20,690 bases of DNA. Origin: a virus. Positions 1 through 7,437 of this stretch are shown here, in pieces. Positions within the stretch are counted from its first letter, which is position 1; the number at the start of each line of letters is the position of its first letter. The notes under the pieces were generated by a model. It was not told the origin of the DNA. It saw nothing but the letters and a program-made list of their open reading frames with translations, and searched no databases. The stretch spans positions 1 through 20,690 of IMG/VR virus record IMGVR_UViG_3300003852_000074; one strand, given 5' to 3'. A program made the position numbers and the translations under genes.

Positions 1-920
1 ATTATACGTACCGTCTTACCTTCACGCTGACATACATACTCACATTTATCCCACGTTGAGTCAATCAGATTTAATGTATGGTGAAAGTTCTTGAAAAAAT
101 TAAGTTTAATTTTTTCGTTTATGTTTAAACTCGATGATTTACCATGCTTTTGTTTTTGCGTTAAAGAATCAATATGTTCACCGACAATCATCATAATTTG
201 ATTAAGCCAATTATGTACATCTTGTAAGTTAGCTGTATAAAGAAATGGTATTTTCAGACCGAGCATTCTTAGCTTATCCGGATCTACAAATACTGAAAAA
301 TGCTTTACAAGCTCATCCTCTAACTCAGATGCTTCATCACATATAATAAAATTTTTACGCTTAACGTGATCTGGTAACGATAAAAACATTTTATAGTTCA
401 GTACGCTAAACTGGTCAACTAATGCTTTGTTCCTAGCATTGTAGTATGGGCAAATATTTTTAGACCAGCATTCTTCTTTAAGCTTTTGTGTGAGTAAACA
501 AGGCGCGTTCTCTACATCAACATCTGTATTAACTTGACACTGGTAATTGCTTTTACCTTTCAAGACAGCTGAACTATCAAATAACCCCTTGTATTGGTCT
601 TGTAATGACTTGGTGATCGTCAAGGTCATTGCACCGTGCGGTGGTTGGTTTAAACACTCAACTTCGTGGGTATAATTACCAACGTAATCCTGTTTAAATG
701 CATCGTAAGATGTAATCAATCTTTTAAACTCATCAGTACACTTATTTGATACATTAGCTAATGTTTTTGATATAAAACTTTTGCCGGAACCTGTTGGCGC
801 ACTACAAATAACAAATTTATAACCTTTAGCATATGCATCTTCTATACGCTTAATGAGATCAATTTGCTGACTACTGGGGTTATACCCATCTGGAAACTTT
901 GTAAGGTATCTACTGTACAC
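1..920 (-). CDS. DinG/XPD (Rad3)-family Fe-S DNA helicase, partial (C-terminal part beyond the left edge)
   Basis: Translating the minus strand gives 306 residues that stay open at base 1. The start is a GTG at 918-920; an in-frame TAA lies just upstream and no nearby ATG competes. Visible helicase motifs are a Q-like region (NPSSQQ, 14-19), Walker A APTGSGKS (41-48), a motif Ia-like block (TLTITKSLQDQ, 99-109) and Walker B DEAS (195-198), a DEAH-box variant. Between the Walker motifs, Cys128, Cys141, Cys151 and Cys157 have the four-cysteine arrangement of the XPD/DinG iron-sulfur domain, followed by the family's V-L-N-Y block (173-176). Known members are ATP-dependent 5'-3' helicases that unwind forked DNA, so a role in phage replication or recombination is likely. 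The gene starts 11 bases after the upstream small gene. The helicase C-terminal motifs are not in the window. Confidence 0.85.
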   Translation of the reverse strand, partial: MYSRYLTKFPDGYNPSSQQIDLIKRIEDAYAKGYKFVICSAPTGSGKSFISKTLANVSNKCTDEFKRLITSYDAFKQDYVGNYTHEVECLNQPPHGAMTLTITKSLQDQYKGLFDSSAVLKGKSNYQCQVNTDVDVENAPCLLTQKLKEECWSKNICPYYNARNKALVDQFSVLNYKMFLSLPDHVKRKNFIICDEASELEDELVKHFSVFVDPDKLRMLGLKIPFLYTANLQDVHNWLNQIMMIVGEHIDSLTQKQKHGKSSSLNINEKIKLNFFKNFHHTLNLIDSTWDKCEYVCQREGKTVRI

Positions 921-931
921 CTGTAATTATA

Positions 932-1270
932 TTAATTGAGTGCAGATAAAACAACTGTTGTGTTGTATAATTTATTTTTCTTTTTAGGTTTAAGTAACTT
1001 TGCTTTGATAAGCAAATCTATATTCTTTTGTGAAAAATCTTCTAATGTATAGCTAAAATACAAACAATTTTCACCTGTTGTTACTTTAAAGGGGTAAGGT
1101 AATTCAAATGTTTTTGTTGTGTTATCTGTCTTAAGAATAAAATTAAAATAAAAATCTTTAAACCTAAAAATTAACAGCTTACCCGACTTCATAGGCTTTT
1201 CACTGTTAATGTAAAAAGTTACATTACGCTGTAAAAAGTCAAAAATCATTCTTTCTGTTTTTTCAATCAT
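932..1270 (-). CDS. Small basic protein of unknown function (112 aa)
   Basis: I do not recognise this protein. It is short, rich in Lys, Phe and Tyr, and has beta-like alternation around residues 16-75 (for example the KSGKLLIF stretch and PYPF). A basic KPKKKNK segment lies near residues 93-99. No membrane segment or catalytic motif is evident. Its ATG overlaps the stop of the preceding WYL_2-like gene in an ATGA arrangement, so translation is probably coupled. The helicase follows 11 bases downstream. The strand, tight packing and clean reading frame support a real gene of the replication block; its function is open. Confidence 0.7.
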   Translation of the reverse strand: MIEKTERMIFDFLQRNVTFYINSEKPMKSGKLLIFRFKDFYFNFILKTDNTTKTFELPYPFKVTTGENCLYFSYTLEDFSQKNIDLLIKAKLLKPKKKNKLYNTTVVLSALN

Positions 1271-1641
1271 GAGTCCATAAACACCATTTTTTGCTCAGCT
1301 GACATTTTTAATAGTGTGTTGTTAAAGTAATTCCAAAATTGGTCTTCTTGAATGGTGTTTATAAGATCGCACTGATCCATATTAACCATTCTCCAATTCT
1401 GCATAAAAATATCCCAAACAGGTAATAAATTTTTGGCTTCTGCATTGTATGGTAATATACCCGATGTTGGTCTATAATTTAAAGATAAACGGCCGTTGGT
1501 GCTGTTTAAGATTCTGTCATCTAAAGTGCAAAGCATACGTCTTACTGGCGATTGGTTTGGCTTTGGTCTTCTTCTAACGAAAACTATCTCACATACGTTT
1601 TCTTTTAACAGGTTCTTTAGATTCGGTAACGATGTCCTCAT
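1267..1641 (-). CDS. WYL_2/Sm-like SH3-fold small phage protein (formerly DUF2693-type)
   Basis: This 124-residue protein has the layout I recall for the phage WYL_2 (DUF2693) family: an N-terminal amphipathic stretch (LKNLLKEN), a beta strand (CEIVFV, near 17-22), an Arg-rich loop, a strand with MLCTLDDR (near 36-43), then LLPVWDIFMQNWR and a final strand with the domain end near residue 93. WYL-type beta barrels often bind ligands or nucleic acid, but the role of this phage version is unknown. The ATG at 1641 lies 53 bases inside the 3' end of the co-chaperonin gene. That start is preferred because the fold needs the N-terminal segment, and the overlapped C-terminus of the co-chaperonin looks disordered. 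The family call is from memory of the pattern, not a search. Confidence 0.6.
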   Translation of the reverse strand: MRTSLPNLKNLLKENVCEIVFVRRRPKPNQSPVRRMLCTLDDRILNSTNGRLSLNYRPTSGILPYNAEAKNLLPVWDIFMQNWRMVNMDQCDLINTIQEDQFWNYFNNTLLKMSAEQKMVFMDS

Positions 1642-2089
1642 TTATTAATTTAGTTTGGTCACTTACGGAATCGGCATTAACTCTCTTACAAATGCCGAAC
1701 AATCTTTGTTCATTTAAAAACACACCTTTCTTTAATCTACCATAGCCCTCAATTTCAATATTAGCAACTGATGCTCCCTTATCATTTGGGAAGATAACAA
1801 TGTCGCCTTTCTTGCAATATTTAACACTTGGACCGGTAAGAATAACTTGAGCCTTTCTCCAAGCTTTAATTAACGAATTGGTTGGGACGAAAATGCCGTT
1901 ACGCTGAATAACATCGCCTTTACCGTCAGAAACTTCGTCAATAAATTCCACTAATACGATATCATCAAACAAAAATGATAAGCTAAAATCGTCGCCAAGA
2001 CCAAAGTTACCTTTACCGTAATTATCTAAATCTATTAAACTTTTTCTTGTCTCTAAAACGTCAATTGAAACTTTTGGTTGTTCTTGCAT
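1589..2089 (-). CDS. GroES-type co-chaperonin, gp31 analogue
   Basis: The protein is 166 residues from the ATG at 2089, chosen because it follows the upstream stop by 7 bases; an upstream ATG at 2128 would overlap the previous gene. Residues about 40-137 show the GroES barrel pattern: DDIVLVEFID, a loop then GIFVP (the mobile-loop region), VILTGPSVKYCKKGD (as in GroES V-GPG-K---GD), IVIFPNDKG, and a closing FLNEQRLFGIC strand. T4 gp31 replaces host GroES so that GroEL can fold the major capsid protein, and this is the likely role here. The N-terminal 40 residues and the Lys/Arg-rich tail (ESKEPVKRKRM) lie outside the fold. The tail is encoded in the segment overlapping the WYL_2-like gene. 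Confidence 0.75.
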   Translation of the reverse strand: MQEQPKVSIDVLETRKSLIDLDNYGKGNFGLGDDFSLSFLFDDIVLVEFIDEVSDGKGDVIQRNGIFVPTNSLIKAWRKAQVILTGPSVKYCKKGDIVIFPNDKGASVANIEIEGYGRLKKGVFLNEQRLFGICKRVNADSVSDQTKLINEDIVTESKEPVKRKRM

Positions 2090-2096
2090 ATGAAAC

Positions 2097-2456
2097 TTAT
2101 TTAGATAATGTCTTTTCAAAGTCAACATTACGGATGTACTCTCGTTGACTCATAAACTCAGGCACTATCAAGGACTCCTTTTCTTCTTTTTCTTGTTTGT
2201 TTTTCTTTATATATGCAATCTTTTTAAACTTTAATTTTGGTAAAATGTTATAGATAAAGTTATACTGATCTTGTTTTACCGTGAAATGGGCGCTATAAAT
2301 GTTGGTTGTTTGGTTAATATAAACAGCTGTTTCAGGTGAATAAAATGACACCCATCTATTGATCATAAAAATACTAAACTGCGACTCATCATCGCAGTTT
2401 AGTTCAATCTCATTCTTAGTATAAAGAATGGAATTTAAGTAATCAAATATTGTCAC
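2097..2456 (-). CDS. Putative small clamp-loader-like subunit (gp62-like), weak call
   Basis: The protein has 119 residues and starts with GTG at 2454-2456, overlapping the TGA of the AbrB-like gene (GTGA). It begins FDYLNSILYTKNE, continues with FSIFMINRWVSFYSPETAVYINQ, and then a basic FKKIAYIKKNK. This order (an N-terminal F-x-x-[IL]N segment, an F-x-[IV]NR-x-[VL]S-[FY] block, an N-Q/M-N stretch, then a basic segment) resembles the small clamp-loader subunits of cyanophages and other T4-like phages as I remember them. Those subunits help load the sliding clamp. The C-terminal half is charged and diverges. It could equally be an unrelated small phage protein. A structure-based search would settle it. 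Confidence 0.4.
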   Translation of the reverse strand: MTIFDYLNSILYTKNEIELNCDDESQFSIFMINRWVSFYSPETAVYINQTTNIYSAHFTVKQDQYNFIYNILPKLKFKKIAYIKKNKQEKEEKESLIVPEFMSQREYIRNVDFEKTLSK

Positions 2457-2629
2457 TTTTTAGTTTTTTTTAAAATATAACCATCTCCATCTTCTTCCCA
2501 TACAACTGTATCGCCGATTTTCCAACCCATGCACTTTAAAAGCTCTTGTGGTAATTCAATGAAAAAATCACCAGACTTTTTATTTTTTTTTACCTCTAAG
2601 ACCCAAGCAATGCTTTCTTTCTTTTTCAT
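2453..2629 (-). CDS. AbrB/MazE/SpoVT-fold small protein (58 aa)
   Basis: Reading the minus strand from ATG 2627-2629 gives 58 residues ending in TGA at 2453-2455. The segment FFIELPQELLKCMGWKIGD (residues about 22-40), followed by TVVWEEDGDGYILKK, matches the swapped-hairpin AbrB/MazE pattern (I-LP-ELL---GW--GD---W---DG-I-LKK). Members bind DNA as dimers, or act as antitoxins. No MazF-like toxin is adjacent, so a transcription-regulator or structural role is more likely. The start overlaps the stop of the DUF366-like gene (ATGA) and the stop overlaps the GTG of the next gene, so the three are translationally coupled. Confidence 0.75.
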   Translation of the reverse strand: MKKKESIAWVLEVKKNKKSGDFFIELPQELLKCMGWKIGDTVVWEEDGDGYILKKTKK

Positions 2630-3216
2630 GTAATGACTTTCGTGGTTGCGATAAAAATATCATCGTTTAGGTTATAGAAAAGCTCAATAACATTTAGCAT
2701 AAACTGGGTAGCTTGCTCATCAGTAAGCTTTGTACTGTATGCAAATGGTGGTGCCTTTCTACCGGCATTAATATTAATACCTGTATGACCAAGAGCTACA
2801 CTATCCCGTGAGTATGTGATACTAACACTGCACTTACCAACCTTCTGAACTGAGCCATCACTACCCTCAAACTCATCATGAACCATAAAATCATCACCAT
2901 CAACCTCAATTGGCTTCTTGAGATACTTGTTAGAGAGAATCATGGCAATTTGCGTATTAAAAAGTCTCTGATAAGCAACTGCACCAAATGGATCTAAACC
3001 AGGTATCTCCCAGCAAAAGTTAATTGCATCGTCACTATAAATGAAATCGTTCTGTAAAACGTCTTCATTATCAATCATACCTTCGGCCTGTACATTCATT
3101 GGAGCTCTAAATGCAACAATATTGCCAATAGGTAAAACCTTTTTCCTGAAATATGTATAAGCAAAACGCTTGTGAATTAACAAACCATCATAAACGGGAA
3201 TATCTTTAATAATCAT
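2626..3216 (-). CDS. DUF366-like protein
   Basis: The 196-residue protein matches the layout I recall for DUF366, a family mostly from archaea and some bacteria. It has a [NS]IVAFR block (GNIVAFRAPMNV, near residues 32-43), a MIDNEDV segment, a ...IYSDDAINFCWE stretch, a QRLFNTQIA helix, a GDDF motif and KCSVSITYSRDSVALGHTGININ, the family's KLSVSIAT...IH-GIN region. The function of the family is not established to my knowledge. The conserved acidic (GDD) and His-containing segments suggest an enzyme or metal or nucleotide binding, which is inference. It is the first gene of a coupled set with the AbrB-like and clamp-loader-like genes, with a 17-base gap upstream. Confidence 0.6.
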   Translation of the reverse strand: MIIKDIPVYDGLLIHKRFAYTYFRKKVLPIGNIVAFRAPMNVQAEGMIDNEDVLQNDFIYSDDAINFCWEIPGLDPFGAVAYQRLFNTQIAMILSNKYLKKPIEVDGDDFMVHDEFEGSDGSVQKVGKCSVSITYSRDSVALGHTGININAGRKAPPFAYSTKLTDEQATQFMLNVIELFYNLNDDIFIATTKVIT

Positions 3217-3233
3217 GTGTTAATTGTATATTA

Positions 3234-3650
3234 TTATATAATGTAATCAACACACACACCATAACAATCGTAATTTTTATTTTTCCAGTCTTTTGAGGTG
3301 TCGACAATAATTGAGTTTTTACTTACAGGTTTACAAGGAAACGTCCAAATGTAGCCATTACTTGTAAGTGTATAATCATCATTTTGATGAAAAAAACATT
3401 TTATATTATCAACTAGCATTTGTTCCAAAGATTGTAAATGTTTAGCGTGACACCAAAGTCTTTTATGTTTTAAAAACTTTTTATCAACAATGTAGTTTGC
3501 AAAGTCATGACCAAGATAGTAAAATCCATTATGGTACCATACATCGACCTCACAATCGTAGTCTTTTAAAACACTTTTAATATGTTCTGGTTTATTTTCA
3601 AATGGAGAAAATGCGCCTGATGTATTACCTCTATGCGATATTATTAACAT
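3234..3650 (-). CDS. Short glycerophosphodiester phosphodiesterase-like (GDPD) protein
   Basis: The 138-residue protein opens with IISHRGN (3-9), the GDPD catalytic His-Arg motif. It is followed by ENKPEHI (Glu19-Asn20), CEVDVWY (Glu34 and Asp36) and FYYLGHD (His48-Asp49), the usual metal and catalytic positions of the first half of the GDPD TIM barrel. It then has LWCHAKH and a final TSNGYIWTFP strand. Full GDPDs are about 240 residues, so this is the short form seen beside nucleotidyltransferases in surface-polysaccharide loci. It may cleave or transfer a glycerol-phosphate-type group; the exact substrate is unknown. Its ATG lies within the 3' end of the HAD-nucleotidyltransferase gene (20-base overlap). 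It is the last gene of the glycan block. Confidence 0.7.
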   Translation of the reverse strand: MLIISHRGNTSGAFSPFENKPEHIKSVLKDYDCEVDVWYHNGFYYLGHDFANYIVDKKFLKHKRLWCHAKHLQSLEQMLVDNIKCFFHQNDDYTLTSNGYIWTFPCKPVSKNSIIVDTSKDWKNKNYDCYGVCVDYII

Positions 3651-5007
3651 AATTTGTTAGGAAGTAATTAAGGTCTTCAGGTGTACCGATACCCCACATC
3701 CTTTTAACATCAAAGCATTTAATCTTTTTACCGTCTTGAATTGCTTCATTAAACACCGGGCAAACATAAAATTCGTTATTAACTCTTATATCATTCTTTA
3801 CCATCTGTTCAGCATACTTGACGTAATCTTTACCTTTTTTCCAGTAATAAATGCCAACGGTTGCAATATCACTTATTGGTTTCTTTTCAGCTACTTTAGT
3901 TACAAAACCATTTTCATCGCATTTTGCGTAACTCCATTTTGGGTGTGTGGATTTAAAAGTCAATATACCGGCATCCACTTTATTAGTAACCATATTATAC
4001 ATAAACTCACCACTATCCCATTCTACAAACTGATCTGAATTTGCAATAAGAAGTGGTTTATTATTGTTAATGTATTTTTTTGCCAACAACGTTGTACAGG
4101 CTGCACCTTCGGTAACGCCATCAATAGCTACAACCTCGCACCCCGGGGCAATTAAATTGAGAGTTTGTTTCAAATTATACTTTTCTAAATGTGATTGCTG
4201 GACAATAAAAATGTAGTTAGCTTCTATATTAATGTTATCTACTACTACTTGAATCATTGGCTTACCATCAACATCAATTAATGGTTTAGGAAATGTAAAA
4301 CCAGCTTTTTCAAATCTAGAACCAGCACCTGCCATTGGAATTAAAATATTAAGCTTTTCATCCTTCCATTTATTTTTAGGGGAGTTTTCGTTGTCAATTT
4401 TCATAATAAAATTTTCTACTCTTTGTAACGTTAAGTCTTTTGGACTATTTACTGGTAATACATGTGCACCAGATCTTACCGCAGCTTTTCTACCAACATA
4501 AGAATCTTCAACAATAAGTGTTTCGTCAGGGTTTATATTAAAATGTAACATACAACGCATATAAATTTCAGCGTTTGGTTTTGTATTTTTTACATCTTCA
4601 TTAGTAAGCAACAAGCTAAAATGTTCTATTAATTTTTTTCTTTGTAATTGAATAACTGCAGTTTTGTGTATTGAATTTGTGCAGCAAGCTATTGTGAATT
4701 TTTCTTTAAGTTGTTTTAAAATTTTTGCAATACGGTGGTCCGGTTTAAATCTTTCCATTAACTCAACAGTTTTATCTTGTTTGTTAAGCCAAATTTGATC
4801 GTAAAAATTTTCTGGTAATCCCCTTTCTTTTGTAAGAAGTTCAAGCTTCTTTTTTGTACTTAACCCATCATATTTGGTTAAATGATCGTCATATGAAATT
4901 GCGTACTGTGGATCAACTTGTTCCAAAGCATAGTTAAAAGCCTCAAAGTGTAGTTGTTTAGATTCAACTAACACACCATCAAGGTCAAATATAATAAGTT
5001 TGATCAT
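3631..5007 (-). CDS. Bifunctional HAD phosphatase - sugar nucleotidyltransferase fusion
   Basis: This 458-residue protein has two enzymes. Residues 1-205 are a beta-phosphoglucomutase-type HAD domain: FDLDGVLVES (nucleophile Asp8, acid/base Asp10), motif II CTNS (109-112), motif III Lys143 in NTKP, and acidic motif IV VEDSYVGRKAA (166-176). After a linker, residues 219-458 are an NTP_transferase domain: ILIPMAGAGSRFEKAGF (221-237), FPKPLIDVDGKP (239-250) and Asp325 in ANSDQF for metal. Such pairs dephosphorylate a sugar and activate a sugar phosphate as the NDP-sugar. Fusing them suggests sequential steps in making the donor for neighbouring transferases, although the sugar cannot be read from sequence. 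The start overlaps the previous gene by 23 bases and the end overlaps the GDPD gene by 20. Confidence 0.85.
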   Translation of the reverse strand: MIKLIIFDLDGVLVESKQLHFEAFNYALEQVDPQYAISYDDHLTKYDGLSTKKKLELLTKERGLPENFYDQIWLNKQDKTVELMERFKPDHRIAKILKQLKEKFTIACCTNSIHKTAVIQLQRKKLIEHFSLLLTNEDVKNTKPNAEIYMRCMLHFNINPDETLIVEDSYVGRKAAVRSGAHVLPVNSPKDLTLQRVENFIMKIDNENSPKNKWKDEKLNILIPMAGAGSRFEKAGFTFPKPLIDVDGKPMIQVVVDNINIEANYIFIVQQSHLEKYNLKQTLNLIAPGCEVVAIDGVTEGAACTTLLAKKYINNNKPLLIANSDQFVEWDSGEFMYNMVTNKVDAGILTFKSTHPKWSYAKCDENGFVTKVAEKKPISDIATVGIYYWKKGKDYVKYAEQMVKNDIRVNNEFYVCPVFNEAIQDGKKIKCFDVKRMWGIGTPEDLNYFLTNYVNNIA

Positions 5008-5842
5008 TAAAGTATTCTTTTAATTCTATTTCATCAAAGTAATCTTCTAAGTAGTAATCGTGCAAATAATTTGGACAAAAATTACTTATATTGTCAAATG
5101 ATAAATTACCAATATCAGTAAAATTAATGCTGCTATGTAACTCATCGTACCACTTTTCCATATCATCTGTTATTTGTTGTATGGGAATACAGCCTAATTT
5201 TAATGCTTCATAATATCTTAAATTTATAAATTTACCTGTACCAAGTGGATTAAAAACAAATTTATACTCATATAGTTTGGTTAAGAAATCTTTGTAGTTA
5301 TATTTGCGGTCAGTAACAATTATATCAATAGGTAAGCCAATGTCTTTAGCTTTCTGTAGTACTTGTCTTCTTGTTGGATAATAGTCGTTTACTTGACCTA
5401 TAAAAACAATTCTATTTTTTTTATTAATTGCTGGTAAATCAAAATTAGTATCTTTTGAAAGTAATTGTTTGTTAATTACTGTTTTGTTCATTAACCTTGC
5501 GTCTTCAACATCACTAACAAACTGCGTTAAATTGTTTATTTGTTCAAGCACTCTTTGGTGATCTATATTCCAAGGAAATTGAGCGCTATGAATTCGTTCA
5601 AAATTGAAAACGACAACTTTAATTTTGTTATTGTTTAGTTCAGTTATAAAATTATTGTTTTTCCAGATATTAACATTTGAAGTATAATGTTCATCAATAA
5701 TTATAAGTGTTTGAATATCATTTAAATCGTTAACGTTTTTTACGTCTTTAAATGTTTCATTTAAATGGTTTGTTAAAGCCATTCTAAAGTTAGAAAACAA
5801 AGAATGATCTACCTCATTGCAAATTATACCAATATTACCCAT
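4985..5842 (-). CDS. Glycosyltransferase, GT-B/exostosin-like
   Basis: The 285-residue protein has a divergent N-terminal half with Rossmann-like strands (TLIIIDEHY, VVVFNFERIHS), a mid strand IVFIGQVNDYYPTR, and a C-terminal nucleotide-sugar block FVFNPLGTGKF then LRYYEALKLGCIPI (residues about 195-220). That block matches the R-x-x-E-[AS]L-x-x-G-[CA]-[IV]-P signature of GT-B transferases, including exostosins. It probably transfers a sugar from an NDP donor in the cytoplasm; no membrane segment is visible. It overlaps the exostosin-like gene by 8 bases and the HAD fusion by 23. The donor and acceptor are unknown. Confidence 0.7.
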   Translation of the reverse strand: MGNIGIICNEVDHSLFSNFRMALTNHLNETFKDVKNVNDLNDIQTLIIIDEHYTSNVNIWKNNNFITELNNNKIKVVVFNFERIHSAQFPWNIDHQRVLEQINNLTQFVSDVEDARLMNKTVINKQLLSKDTNFDLPAINKKNRIVFIGQVNDYYPTRRQVLQKAKDIGLPIDIIVTDRKYNYKDFLTKLYEYKFVFNPLGTGKFINLRYYEALKLGCIPIQQITDDMEKWYDELHSSINFTDIGNLSFDNISNFCPNYLHDYYLEDYFDEIELKEYFNDQTYYI

Positions 5843-6683
5843 TGATAAGATCTTTCCAGTATTGCATTTTAAGCTTGTCTAAATTGTAACTTTTATTGCC
5901 GCTGTAAAAGTTAGGTATTTGACTTTTACAAAAATCTAATGTAATATCTTCCCACTTATCAATAAACAATATTGGTAAATCGGTAAAGTTTCTAAATGCT
6001 GTATTTGCTTCTACTATTGGTACCGCACCCATATATAAAGACTCCCAAATTCGGTGGCAATCCACCCCATTACCTGGTGGTGATATAACAAACACACTCT
6101 TTGACACCCTCCGGAGATATTCAGTATGTGGCTGATTTGAATCCATAAAGATTTTATTACCGTGGGTTATTTGATTAATTTTGTTACGGGCGTTTTGATT
6201 TGTGTTTATATCAAAATTTTTATAAACTAAATTTTCTTTCTTGTTGTGTTCATTTATAACGGATAAAATGTTTTCTAAATTACCGTGTGGCCATTGCCTA
6301 TTAGCAATACCAATTGGTAAAGGTGTAAGTTTTGGGTGATCTAACACCGCATTTTGTGCATACCAATGAATAAGTTTACTATCTTCTAAGTACTGAGTAA
6401 ATTTGCTGTCAACAGGGTAATCAGTATTGTGTGAGATAATCTTTATTGGGTTGGTAATCTTTGGCCAAGTGGTGTTGAAAAATAACTCTAAATCATGGCC
6501 ATATACATACACAATATTTTCATCATCTTCTAAGTAGAATTTAGATACATCTCTTAAAACCGTTTTGGTGTTTTTAAGTTGATTGGGTATATTACTATTG
6601 TTAGTACCAAAAAAGGTTACATGAGCTATTTCTTGTAACCTTTCTCCAGAAATAAAGTCATTTAATTCCAGTACGAATTCCAT
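5835..6683 (-). CDS. Exostosin (GT47)-like glycosyltransferase
   Basis: The 282-residue protein carries the exostosin-type core FVISPPGNGVDCHRIWESLYMGAVPIVE in its C-terminal half. Key positions are the SPPGNG loop (201-206), His210-Arg211, Glu214 and the Gly-Ala-x-Pro segment (219-222). Upstream are the family's ISHNTDYP (83-90) and PLPIGIANRQWPHG (121-134) blocks. This combination is common in bacterial and phage polysaccharide loci. It should act as an inverting GT-B transferase. No signal peptide or membrane segment is visible. The start at 6683 overlaps the GT32 gene by 22 bases, and its end overlaps the next GT by 8. The acceptor is unknown. Confidence 0.8.
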   Translation of the reverse strand: MEFVLELNDFISGERLQEIAHVTFFGTNNSNIPNQLKNTKTVLRDVSKFYLEDDENIVYVYGHDLELFFNTTWPKITNPIKIISHNTDYPVDSKFTQYLEDSKLIHWYAQNAVLDHPKLTPLPIGIANRQWPHGNLENILSVINEHNKKENLVYKNFDINTNQNARNKINQITHGNKIFMDSNQPHTEYLRRVSKSVFVISPPGNGVDCHRIWESLYMGAVPIVEANTAFRNFTDLPILFIDKWEDITLDFCKSQIPNFYSGNKSYNLDKLKMQYWKDLING

Positions 6684-7402
6684 AAATGCACGCAGATTGT
6701 TTTGATGTTGATATATTTTGTGTAATCAGTACCATCGTTTCTATCCTTATCAAAGTTAGGGTAAGGGTAAAAATAAGCAACTGGTAATACTGCAATATTA
6801 TCTAGCTCATTTATTTTCTTAAAGAGCCTCTTTGTTAGGTACCAAGGACCAGTGGTCTTAATAATGTCCATTCCATCGTTACTTGAAACGTTATCAAAGT
6901 TGTTGAGGTCTTCAAGTAATGGGTGGTTTGGAATGCAGCCAATTAAACCATTAAACACTATTGGCTCTTTATCATAAGCAACACCAGTAAAGAAATCTAA
7001 ATGAAGCAATTCATCAAATGACTTTATACCAATGAAATCAGTATCAAGATATATACCGCCAAACTCTTGTAAAATAGCGTATCTTAAAATATCAGAACGT
7101 TGTCCGTGGTTAGTACATTTTTTGAAAAGTTCTTTGTTTTTAAAATTGTAGTTTTTAGCCTCATCTTCTGTCCAAAGACGGTGCTCATAGCCCGGATTAG
7201 TCTCTTTAATAGAGTCTATACACTTCCATAGTTCATTTGGAATACCATCTCCTAACCAAATTTGGTGGATAATTTTTGGTATTTTTTGCGGGGCTTGCTT
7301 GTTAATATTCTGTTCGTAAAGTTGTTCAATAACTGCCCACTTTTCCGGTAAATTCTTTTGTGCATAGTTCGAACTTGTACACATTAAGTCACTAAAATTC
7401 AT
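6662..7402 (-). CDS. GT32 (OCH1/capsular-type) glycosyltransferase
   Basis: The 246-residue protein has the two hallmark blocks of the GT32 DXD-sugar family: IPKIIHQIWLG (41-51) and RSDILRYAILQEFGGIYLDTD (102-122). The last three residues, Asp120-Thr-Asp122, are the metal-binding DXD. An Asn-Gly-Leu-Ile-Gly segment and a late HLWNSYW motif (His and Trp near 240) complete the pattern. Members retain anomeric configuration and add hexoses or related sugars to polysaccharides. Met1 lies one base from a TATAAATA octamer, so Met7 (base 7384) is an alternative start. It follows a 35-base gap, the longest within the glycan block, and overlaps the exostosin gene by 22 bases. Confidence 0.85.
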   Translation of the reverse strand: MNFSDLMCTSSNYAQKNLPEKWAVIEQLYEQNINKQAPQKIPKIIHQIWLGDGIPNELWKCIDSIKETNPGYEHRLWTEDEAKNYNFKNKELFKKCTNHGQRSDILRYAILQEFGGIYLDTDFIGIKSFDELLHLDFFTGVAYDKEPIVFNGLIGCIPNHPLLEDLNNFDNVSSNDGMDIIKTTGPWYLTKRLFKKINELDNIAVLPVAYFYPYPNFDKDRNDGTDYTKYINIKTICVHLWNSYWN

Positions 7403-7403
7403 A

Positions 7404-7411
7404 TATTTATA
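7404..7411 (-). promoter_or_regulatory. Candidate internal promoter (TATAAATA on the minus strand)
   Basis: The octamer matches the T4 late-promoter consensus. A sigma70-like alternative also fits: TTGATT (7430-7435) sits about 16-18 bases upstream of the TATA-rich stretch. It lies in the only sizeable gap of the glycan block, just before the GT32 gene. The spacing is awkward because transcription would start inside the annotated ATG, so either Met7 is the true start or the match is chance in AT-rich DNA. Confidence 0.3.
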
Positions 7412-7437
7412 TATATGCGACTAAACGCAAATCAAGT

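Noticed and set aside
2453-2629. MazE antitoxin of a toxin-antitoxin pair
   Set aside because: Neither neighbour resembles MazF or another toxin, so a TA call is not supported.
3736-4038. Plus-strand open frame inside the HAD-nucleotidyltransferase gene
   Set aside because: It lies within the intact conserved reverse gene, with composition typical of an antisense shadow.
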